From the NCBI GenBank assembly GCA_964634885.1, contig CAZWLN010000062.1, positions 1-25,378 on the forward strand: a stretch of 25,378 nucleotides of DNA. Direction: 5' to 3'. The notes beneath the pieces were generated by a model, which was given only the letters and a program-made list of their open reading frames with translations, did not search any database and was not told the DNA's origin. A program made the translations under genes and the position numbers. Position 1 is the first letter of the stretch, and each line of letters opens with the position of its first letter. Below, piece by piece: positions 15,697 to 22,623 of this stretch. Source of the DNA: DAINRZ01 sp964634885. Its GTDB lineage: Bacteria > Bacteroidota > Ignavibacteria > Kapaibacteriales > UBA2268.

Positions 15697-15909
15697 TTAT
15701 TGCCTTGGTAAATTATTTAGGTGATCTGTATATCGCATTATTTGGTCAACCCAATTATTATTATGACTGGTAGGATAGCCCAATTTATTCAAGCCTACAT
15801 TCAAACGTTCATGATATAGAATTTCTGATGTTGTATAGCCTGTATTTTCCATTAATGGTGTTACACTTATACCCTCCACTTTAAAACCCCTCTTTTCGTT
15901 ACCTTGCAT
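15697..15909 (-). CDS. 70-aa ORF headed by leader repeat copy 3
   Basis: ATG 15909 (inside the repeat) to stop at 15697. The product reads MQGNEKRGFKVEGISVTPLM, then a polar segment ending NKLGYPTSHNNNWVDQIMRY and TDHLNNLPRQ. There is no signal peptide. The composition is protein-like, with Trp, Pro and charged residues spread along it. An in-frame TTG 15921 would add four residues. It ends 49 nt before the lipoprotein start. I recognise no family. It could be a small effector, the tail of a larger protein joined to the repeat, or a decayed gene. Confidence 0.5.
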   Translation of the reverse strand: MQGNEKRGFKVEGISVTPLMENTGYTTSEILYHERLNVGLNKLGYPTSHNNNWVDQIMRYTDHLNNLPRQ

Positions 15910-15963
15910 TGCCGTCAACAAGTTTAGTTTGAAAACACTTACGCTGCGCTAATATAAGAAAAA
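15871..15963 (-). repeat. Leader repeat, copy 3 (long form, minus orientation)
   Basis: Begins on the minus strand TTTTTCTTATATTAGCGCAG and continues CGTAAGTGTTTTCAAACTAA. It matches copy 2 over 93 bp without gaps and copy 1 over its first ~48 bp. It starts about 50 bp after the stop of the 189-aa lipoprotein gene. All three copies have TAG right after TATAT, so no reading frame enters from upstream: it looks like a promoter-plus-start unit, not an internal piece of a gene. Confidence 0.85.
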
Positions 15964-16013
15964 GAACAGTAAAAGTAAAGAATTACCATTAAATTTTACC
16001 AAGAATAAATTGC

Positions 16014-16583
16014 CTATTTTCTTTGTATCAGTTTTTGCCTCATGTCCTGATAATCTCTATTTAACATTCTGACAATGGTATTTTGAATTAAATCCGGGTT
16101 CCGTATCATTACATCATCGTCACAGCAATTTTTTTCCACTTCTATGCAATCTCTGCCTTTCAAACTGAATATTATTTCATAGTCTTTCAATTTACTGTAT
16201 TCAAACAAAAAGCTAAAGCCAATGAATCTACTCCTATTATTCGTATCATTATACCATAAGGTAATATTCTTTACTTTATATTTTTGAACAAAATTCTCAA
16301 TAATTCTTCCAATTTTTCTGTCTGCTGTTTTATGGTCCGGAATTAGATTGATACTATCCTCGAGTCTTTTATACAATGGCTTGGAAAATAAGCTTTCAAT
16401 GGAACTATCAATATTTACTACATCAATTAAGTAATTGTGAAAATGGAAATTGAAAGCAATTGTATCAGCGCAAGAAAGTGTATCCGGTTGCTGTTTTTCC
16501 ATTTTAGTATTCTGTTTTTCTTCGTCAGTACAGAACGACAGTAAAAACAATAATGTGATATAAAGAGTTATTATGTATTTCAT
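16014..16583 (-). CDS. Probable lipoprotein of unknown function, 189 aa
   Basis: The signal sequence MKYIITLYITLLFLLSFC ends in Cys18; the lipobox (LSFC) is imperfect but the following TDEEKQN is typical of a lipoprotein. GGAAG precedes the ATG. Later come KNITLWYNDTNNRSRFIGFS and KDYEIIFSLKGRDC. These resemble the 182-aa lipoprotein at 13967-14515, suggesting an old duplication. A CC pair (ENCCDDD) follows. It is AT-rich like its neighbours. No leader repeat is seen upstream, unlike the other two lipoprotein genes in the cluster. Confidence 0.7.
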   Translation of the reverse strand: MKYIITLYITLLFLLSFCTDEEKQNTKMEKQQPDTLSCADTIAFNFHFHNYLIDVVNIDSSIESLFSKPLYKRLEDSINLIPDHKTADRKIGRIIENFVQKYKVKNITLWYNDTNNRSRFIGFSFLFEYSKLKDYEIIFSLKGRDCIEVEKNCCDDDVMIRNPDLIQNTIVRMLNRDYQDMRQKLIQRK

Positions 16584-16990
16584 AATTCTTCCATAATTAG
16601 TACTCTACTGCTTTTCAAGTTAATTTACATTACTAGCCATACTAAATACTGACTTCAGCGCTTACATTGACGTATCAAATCCTGTTTATCTTGTGCATTT
16701 TTTAAGACTCCAACGAGAGATGAAGGCTCCATCATCCCTGCTCACTTTACTTCCTCAGCTCCTGCCCGCCGTTTTCTGCAATCCTCCCTTCCTCCCGGCC
16801 CCTATCTGTACTTGAGGGGCCTGAATCAAAGACATTCACAAAAGCATATAAAATGTTAATACTTCCGATATATGCTCACCATGCAATATAAGAAAATCCC
16901 GAGGCAAAGACAATAATAACTTGCTCCAACCACAGCCCAGGATGAATAAATTTTAATAATTGATAAAAATTTCTTATTTTAATGAAGATA
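16584..16990. other. Non-coding stretch without recognised features
   Basis: About 400 bp between divergent genes. I find no protein-like frame, RNA gene or leader-repeat copy. It includes a pyrimidine-rich segment (16740-16800) and an AT-rich end. Promoters for both flanking genes should lie here but I cannot point to them. Confidence 0.5.
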
Positions 16991-16997
16991 TAGCTGT

Positions 16998-17033
16998 TAT
17001 AATTGGTATTATTATTGTTCTAAACCAATTATA
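16998..17033. promoter_or_regulatory. Perfect 10-bp inverted repeat in the leader of the signalling block
   Basis: TATAATTGGT (16998-17007) and ACCAATTATA (17024-17033) are exact complements separated by 16 bp. It ends 20 bp before the ATG of the first gene of the 17054-22325 run. It could be an operator for a dimeric regulator or a 5' UTR hairpin. Confidence 0.45.
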
Positions 17034-17053
17034 GATAAAAATGAATTGAGGTT

Positions 17054-17701
17054 ATGAATAAAAAAATAGTAATTGTTGTGGCGTTAATAATTGTCCTGAT
17101 TGTCCTGGGCTGGTATTTCTTCTTAGAAAGCAGCCCCAGTGCCGGAACCAGGGACTATATCTCTGAAACCAGGAAAGATGCGGCTGCCACCCAGGTCAAT
17201 TCATACACGGACATCATCGTACTGTCGTCGTTCAGCCCGACACAAGCGGGAATGCTGACCTCCGAGGTAATGAAATACCTGAAAAGCGGCACGGCAGTGC
17301 GCATCCTTTCAGCCAACCACCTCAGCTCGTCCTATTCGGTCTATGACCCTGAAAGCCTCGATTTCTACCTCTCGACCATATTTACCAATACCGAAAAGTC
17401 CACGCTTAACGACGTGTGCAATATACTTACCGCTGCGCTTGCCGACTACCGCAGCCGCAACGGCAACAGGCCCACAAAGGTTTTCATCTTCGGCGTCCTG
17501 CCCGAAGCGGAAAGCAGGGATGACCCCGCTCTCTACTGCCTGTCCAAATTCACCGAAGACATAAAGGCAATCAGTAAAAAACAAGACATAGAGTTCTTTA
17601 CATCCATCAAATCCGAAGATACATTGAACCCGCTGGACAAGGACCTCATCAGCCTGCTGGCAGACAATGAACTTAAAGTCAGTATCATCATGTTAAATTG
17701 A
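17054..17701 (+). CDS. Membrane-anchored protein of unknown function, 215 aa
   Basis: One N-terminal membrane segment (residues 4-25, KIVIVVALIIVLIVLGWYFF) anchors a soluble domain that is probably outside the cytoplasmic membrane. The domain looks alpha/beta: strand DIIVLSSFS (53-61), helix, strand AVRILSANH, helix, strand KVFIFGVL (142-149), helix, strand IEFFTSI. The layout resembles a von Willebrand A or Rossmann-type domain, but the DxSxS metal site is absent (LSSFS in its place). GAGG precedes the ATG. It is the first gene of an apparent operon with a lipoprotein and a hybrid kinase, so a role in sensing or reporting an envelope signal is possible (inference). Confidence 0.75.
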   Translation: MNKKIVIVVALIIVLIVLGWYFFLESSPSAGTRDYISETRKDAAATQVNSYTDIIVLSSFSPTQAGMLTSEVMKYLKSGTAVRILSANHLSSSYSVYDPESLDFYLSTIFTNTEKSTLNDVCNILTAALADYRSRNGNRPTKVFIFGVLPEAESRDDPALYCLSKFTEDIKAISKKQDIEFFTSIKSEDTLNPLDKDLISLLADNELKVSIIMLN

Positions 17702-17710
17702 GGTGTGCAA

Positions 17711-18349
17711 ATGAAATTCAACATAGTAGTAAGTGTGTTAATTGCCGGTTTGCTGTTTGCGGGCTGTGGTTCGTCGCGCAGCAGCAAAGACAAGAATTAT
17801 GTACGCGACACAGTGTTCGTCGAGATCGACAACGATGGCCCGGTAATGTTACAAAACCAGGGCAGTCCGGGTGAGCTTACATACAAAGAACCGATTGTCT
17901 TCAACAAAATCGGCCAGGAGAAACAGCTTAACCTCGGCGACAAGGTCGAATTCATCTTCGACGGCATCAGCCCTCAGGATGCCGATTTCAATTATACTAT
18001 TCATCCCGAAAAAGGAATCGTAAAAATCAAATTAGTTAAGAGAGGTACAATACCCGACGTTGTCAGCTTCGACGAGGTGTGCCAGATAATAATCGTCGGC
18101 CGCGGAGACAATTTCCCCCGCTTTGAAGTGAAAGACACACTCATCGGCAAACAGCAGTTGATTGTAACACCTGTGGTAAACGACGACTGCGAAGTAATAG
18201 GCTATGAATTAAGGTACGGGTCCATCGACGACGCCAATTGCCTGACCGGCAGGAAGAACCTCCGCAGGTTCCAGAACTGCATGAAGTACGGCAGGATTAC
18301 CTCTCCCCCAATCAAAGAAAAAAACTGGAAACGCTATTTTGTAAAATGA
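17711..18349 (+). CDS. Lipoprotein of unknown function, 212 aa
   Basis: The signal peptide MKFNIVVSVLIAGLLFAGC has a strong lipobox (FAGC, Cys19), followed by a Ser-rich linker. I chose ATG 17711, 7 nt after GAGGTG, over an in-frame GTG at 17705. The mature domain is beta-rich (KQLNLGDKVEFIFDGIS, GIVKIKLVKRGTIPDVVSF) and has four more cysteines, so disulfides are possible. It sits 9 nt after the membrane-anchored protein and 7 nt before the hybrid kinase. A role as an envelope partner of that kinase is plausible but rests only on position. Confidence 0.8.
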   Translation: MKFNIVVSVLIAGLLFAGCGSSRSSKDKNYVRDTVFVEIDNDGPVMLQNQGSPGELTYKEPIVFNKIGQEKQLNLGDKVEFIFDGISPQDADFNYTIHPEKGIVKIKLVKRGTIPDVVSFDEVCQIIIVGRGDNFPRFEVKDTLIGKQQLIVTPVVNDDCEVIGYELRYGSIDDANCLTGRKNLRRFQNCMKYGRITSPPIKEKNWKRYFVK

Positions 18350-18356
18350 TGGCACA

Positions 18357-21077
18357 ATGATGAAAAAGAACCCGCTCGGCAGAATATCAATTACAACCAT
18401 GATGATTGCCATCTTCTCGGTAATCATCATTGCCGTTTCGTTGATATATTACATATACACAAGGGAATCGCACATCAGGACATACAAAGAAGGAATGAAG
18501 CAGGTACACAACACCGTAATGAAATACATCAAGTCGGGTTTCGAACAGGGTTTCGAATACAACGACTACGGATTCTTCAAAGAAATATACAACTGGATTC
18601 AACACGACGACCAGATCAAATTCCTGGTAATGTTCAACGACAATTCCGAGCCAATCAGGATAATTCCTCGGGGATTCTACGGGGACATCAGGCCGGCTGA
18701 ACTCAGCCGCATTGAAGGCCGTTTCTCGAGTGACCTGCCTTACATAGTAAGGAAAATGGAAATCAGGCTCAAGAACGAAGTATTCGTACTATACATAGGC
18801 TTCTCATCTCAGGATTTCGTCAGGGCTGAAAAGCAGATATTCAGGGAAGTAGGCCTCAGGGCAGGTTTTGTTTTGGTAATAGGGCTGCTGATTGCGATGG
18901 TAATAGCCTGGAGCCTGTCCAGCCCGATTAAGAAGCTGAAGAATGTGGCACAAAGCATTGCCGAGGGCAACCTTGAACTCAGGGCCAACGAACAGGCCGG
19001 TGGGCTGGAGTTCAGGGAATTGGCCCGCTACTTCAATTACATGATCGGCCAGATTATTCAGTCCCAGGAAAAGCTTGTAACTGAGATGACAAAGCACAAC
19101 GAATCCGTCAGCGCCCAGAACCGTATCCTTGAAGACACAAACGCCAGCCTTCTTACAGAGATCAGCGAAAGAATCAAAGCGGAAGAAGCCCTGAAAGAAA
19201 GCGAACGGCTCGTAACGTCCATCATCGACACTGCCCCAGCCGCCCTTGCTTACATCGACAGGTCCCGTACCTACCTTCATGTAAACGAATTCTGGGCAAG
19301 CCTTATAGGCAGAAGTATACACGACATCATCGGCACCCCGTTCTCTGACTCTGCACCTCAACCATTGCAGGAAATACTCGATGTACCGGGTGTCATCCCC
19401 TTCATCAGCCGCGAAGTGGAACTGACTGTGGACGGCAACAACAAAGTCTTCATGTTCTATGCCAACCCACATTACTCAACGAAAGAAGAATTCCTCGGCA
19501 CAGTGCTCTTCATGGTCGATATATCGCAAATCAAAGAATATGAGGAAGAATTGCTCATCTCGAGGGAGGAAGCCGTCGTTGCCAACAAGCACAAGAGCGA
19601 CTTCCTGGCGAGCATGTCCCACGAGATACGTACCCCCATGAACGCCATCATCGGCTTTGGCGAACTGCTGCAGAACAGGCTCAGGAACAGCCGTAACCAG
19701 GAATACCTCAATTCCATCATTACCAGCAGCAGGAACCTGCTCAAAATCATTAACGACATCCTCGACCTCTCTAAGATAGAAGCCAACAAATTCGAACTAC
19801 AGCTCGAGATCGCCGACATCAGGAACATCGTATTCGACATCGAACAGATATTCTCAATCAAAGTGTCGCAAAAAGGATTGGCTCTCAGGTCTGTTGTCGA
19901 TGACTCCATCCCGAAAGCCCTGCTGGTGGACGAATCGAGAATCAGGCAGATTCTCCTTAACATTGTCGGCAACTCTGTGAAATTCACATCCAGCGGATTC
20001 ATAGAGATTAATGTGAAAGCTGAAAATACCGACTGCGACAACAGGACACTCGACCTTAAGATAGAAGTTACAGATTCGGGCATCGGTATTGCCGAGAATG
20101 AGCTGCAACAAATATTCGAAGCTTTCCACCAGCCCAATGACCAGAAGCTGAAAACATACGGCGGTACCGGCCTAGGCCTGACAATTTCCAGGAAGCTTGT
20201 CGAGATGATGAAGGGCGATGTCTCAGTCGAAAGCCGACTCAATTACGGCACAAAGTTTACAATCCGCCTGCCGGGCATACGCATTACCGAAGAAAAACCA
20301 TGCATACAGGATCCGGCAGACGATCCCACTTCCAATTACGATTTCAAGGAAGCAAGGATATTAATTGTCGATGACATAGAATTCAACAGGAAACTGATAC
20401 GGGAACTGCTCAAACCTGCGAACCTGCAGCTGTTCGAAGCCATGAATGGGAAAGATGCCGTTGACCGGGTTGAAGAAATCAACCCGGACATAATACTCAT
20501 GGACATGAAAATGCCCGACATGGACGGCTTCCAATCCACTTCCCTGCTGAGGCAGAAGTTAAGTAAGAAGAAAGTACCGATCGTCCTCATCTCGGCATCG
20601 ACCATGAAATCTGACGAGGACTCCGTTCTGTCCCAGTTCGACGATTACCTTCTCAAACCCGTCGTCCGGGCAGACATTGTCAAAGTTCTCAAGAAGTATC
20701 TTCCCTACACTGCCCGTAAAGAAAAGGCTGCAAAGCCACCGATACCGGAGGACATTCCCATGTTCAACGTGAACGGTGTCGAGTTCGTACTCACCAACGA
20801 AGACGGCGGCGCTGAACTCCTGTCGATACTCGATGCCAAATACAGGGTTGCGAAAGATGTACTGAAGGAGACACTGATGCTCAGCGAACTCCAGTCTTTT
20901 GCCAAGAGCATAATTGAATGCGGAGAGAGATTCAGGGAAGATTCCATCATCTTCTTCGGCAATGACCTGCTAAGGTATTGCGACAACCTGGATTTTGAGA
21001 AGATAATGGCCTATCTCGGCGACTACGACATACTGGTCGACAGGTTGAAGCGCCATCTCAGTTCAGCTCAGGATTGA
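18357..21077 (+). CDS. Hybrid sensor histidine kinase (HAMP-PAS-HisKA-HATPase-REC)
   Basis: A 906-aa membrane kinase. Order: TM1 (about 15-34), a ~130-residue periplasmic sensor, TM2 (168-188), HAMP (189-240), coiled coil (235-285), PAS (285-395), HisKA with H422 in SHEIRTPMNAI, and HATPase with N-box IVGNSVKF (536-543), DSGIGI (573-578) and GGTGLGL (602-608). A receiver follows, with phospho-acceptor D716 (LMDMKMP) and K767. The last ~100 residues, with FAKSIIECGERFREDSIIFF, look like the Hpt-like tail common in such hybrids, but I see no phosphorylatable His in it. The signal is unknown. It probably shares a transcript with the lipoprotein upstream. Output may pass to the receiver-kinase downstream or to regulators elsewhere. 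Confidence 0.93.
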   Translation: MMKKNPLGRISITTMMIAIFSVIIIAVSLIYYIYTRESHIRTYKEGMKQVHNTVMKYIKSGFEQGFEYNDYGFFKEIYNWIQHDDQIKFLVMFNDNSEPIRIIPRGFYGDIRPAELSRIEGRFSSDLPYIVRKMEIRLKNEVFVLYIGFSSQDFVRAEKQIFREVGLRAGFVLVIGLLIAMVIAWSLSSPIKKLKNVAQSIAEGNLELRANEQAGGLEFRELARYFNYMIGQIIQSQEKLVTEMTKHNESVSAQNRILEDTNASLLTEISERIKAEEALKESERLVTSIIDTAPAALAYIDRSRTYLHVNEFWASLIGRSIHDIIGTPFSDSAPQPLQEILDVPGVIPFISREVELTVDGNNKVFMFYANPHYSTKEEFLGTVLFMVDISQIKEYEEELLISREEAVVANKHKSDFLASMSHEIRTPMNAIIGFGELLQNRLRNSRNQEYLNSIITSSRNLLKIINDILDLSKIEANKFELQLEIADIRNIVFDIEQIFSIKVSQKGLALRSVVDDSIPKALLVDESRIRQILLNIVGNSVKFTSSGFIEINVKAENTDCDNRTLDLKIEVTDSGIGIAENELQQIFEAFHQPNDQKLKTYGGTGLGLTISRKLVEMMKGDVSVESRLNYGTKFTIRLPGIRITEEKPCIQDPADDPTSNYDFKEARILIVDDIEFNRKLIRELLKPANLQLFEAMNGKDAVDRVEEINPDIILMDMKMPDMDGFQSTSLLRQKLSKKKVPIVLISASTMKSDEDSVLSQFDDYLLKPVVRADIVKVLKKYLPYTARKEKAAKPPIPEDIPMFNVNGVEFVLTNEDGGAELLSILDAKYRVAKDVLKETLMLSELQSFAKSIIECGERFREDSIIFFGNDLLRYCDNLDFEKIMAYLGDYDILVDRLKRHLSSAQD

Positions 21078-21188
21078 CCCAAATAAAGTAATATTTTATT
21101 AAATAACATTAATTGATATATAAATCTAATATTTCTATATTACCATTTGAAATTTGATAAATTAATCTTAAGTTACGGAGAGCAGTCA

Positions 21189-22325
21189 ATGGATAGCTCG
21201 CAAATAAGCAGGAAGAAACCTCTGGTATTCATCATCGATGACGTCATGGAAAATGTCAAGATAATTGGCTCCATACTCCTGGAGCACGGATGTGACATAT
21301 CCATGGCCAGCAACGGCGCAATGGCGCTGAAGATGATTGAAAAGATTTCCCCGGACCTGATATTGCTTGACATCATGATGCCGGACATCAACGGTTTCGA
21401 AGTCTGCCGGCGCTTCAAGGAGATCGACAGGCTGAAGAATGTGCCGATCATCTTCCTGACTGCCCGCAGCGACGCTGAAGACATACTGAAAGGGTTCCAG
21501 CTCGGCGGTGTGGATTACATCATCAAACCCTTCAACAACGAGGAACTGGTCGTAAGGGTAAAAACACACATTGAACTGAAGCTGTCGAAGGACCTCATCC
21601 TGCAGCAAAACGAAAAACTCAAGAAACTGAACGACGAAAAGAATGAACTGCTGGGCATTGCCGCCCACGACCTGAAAAACCCGCTGACAGGCATCATCAT
21701 CTCCAACGACGCCATCATCAAATTCAAAGATAAACTCTCGAAGGACGACATCATTGAATTTACTCAGAACATCAAAGCCTCCGGCTTCAGGATGATGAAG
21801 ATCATCAACAACCTTCTCGATGTCTATGCCATTGAAGACGGCAAAATAAAATTCAATTACAGCAAATTCGAGATCGACAGGGTAATCGGCAAAGTACTGA
21901 AGGAAAACGGATTGAGAGCAGAGACAAAACGTATTGCCGTTCACTGCGACAACAACGGCAGCCTGACGGGTTACGCCGACCCCGACAAAGTTGAACAGGC
22001 AATCGACAACCTCATCTCCAACGCCATTAAATTCTCTCCTTTCGACAGGAACATCTGGATCAGCAAATCAATTATCGACAGCAACGACAGGAAGATGCTG
22101 AGGATTGAAATACGCGACGAAGGCCCCGGACTGACTGAAGAAGACAAATCGCGCCTCTTCCATAAATACGCAAAACTCTCGGCCAGGCCTACCGACAACG
22201 AAGGCTCAACCGGCCTGGGACTGTCAATCGTCAAAAGGCTCATCGAAGAGATGAACGGTACTATACGGTGTGAAAGCGAAAAAGGACACGGCGCAAACTT
22301 CATTGTAGAACTGCCGGCCGGATAG
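21189..22325 (+). CDS. Response regulator fused to a histidine kinase
   Basis: A soluble 378-aa protein: an N-terminal receiver followed directly by a kinase core. The receiver has DD (17-18), acceptor D61 in LLDIMMPD and K113 in IIKPF. A short coiled coil (131-153) leads to HisKA with H160 in AHDLKNPLTG, then HATPase with NLISNAIKF (274-282), RDEGPGL (309-315) and STGLGLSIVKRL (340-351). ATG 21189 follows GGAGAG at the right spacing, so I prefer it to a TTG 42 nt earlier. With no DNA-binding domain, it likely relays phosphate within a multistep pathway. It follows the hybrid kinase by 111 bp of AT-rich DNA, so it may have its own promoter. Confidence 0.93.
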   Translation: MDSSQISRKKPLVFIIDDVMENVKIIGSILLEHGCDISMASNGAMALKMIEKISPDLILLDIMMPDINGFEVCRRFKEIDRLKNVPIIFLTARSDAEDILKGFQLGGVDYIIKPFNNEELVVRVKTHIELKLSKDLILQQNEKLKKLNDEKNELLGIAAHDLKNPLTGIIISNDAIIKFKDKLSKDDIIEFTQNIKASGFRMMKIINNLLDVYAIEDGKIKFNYSKFEIDRVIGKVLKENGLRAETKRIAVHCDNNGSLTGYADPDKVEQAIDNLISNAIKFSPFDRNIWISKSIIDSNDRKMLRIEIRDEGPGLTEEDKSRLFHKYAKLSARPTDNEGSTGLGLSIVKRLIEEMNGTIRCESEKGHGANFIVELPAG

Positions 22326-22407
22326 GGCCTTGTCTTTACAGCAATAGAAGCAGGACAAGACAAAAGACAGCGCTCATTGTCGTGTAAGTCTCTGAGAACA
22401 TTGATTC

Positions 22408-22427
22408 CGGGCTTTGCCCCTATTAAC
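22408..22427. repeat. Partial copy of the CTTTGCG-type repeat
   Basis: CGGGCTTTGCCCCTATTAAC differs by one base from the matching part of the copy at 240-289. The remaining 22326-22623 shows no gene. Confidence 0.5.
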
Positions 22428-22564
22428 CGAAACCGTTTCAACGCCCCCCCGTTCCCTTTTAATTCAATTATGGTCTGCTTATTATAATAAAAAACATTAC
22501 AAAATAATATTAGAAAATATTCATTTATTATTGATTGTTTATTCCATTATTTCTTATGTTTGTA

Positions 22565-22593
22565 TTGACACATTGTTTTATTTATTAGTTAAT
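22565..22593 (+). promoter_or_regulatory. Weak promoter-like sequence upstream of maeB
   Basis: TTGACA (22565-22570) and GTTAAT (22588-22593) are 17 bp apart, 30 bp before the maeB start. The -10 is poor and the region is AT-rich, so this may be chance. No TAnnTTTG box with proper spacing is seen. Confidence 0.25.
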
Positions 22594-22623
22594 ATGGTAG
22601 TTTGTTAATTTAATGAGGGAACT

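Noticed and set aside
15573..15773. Plus-strand 66-aa frame opposite the lipoprotein start
   Set aside because: Antisense; no ribosome site and no support beyond being open.
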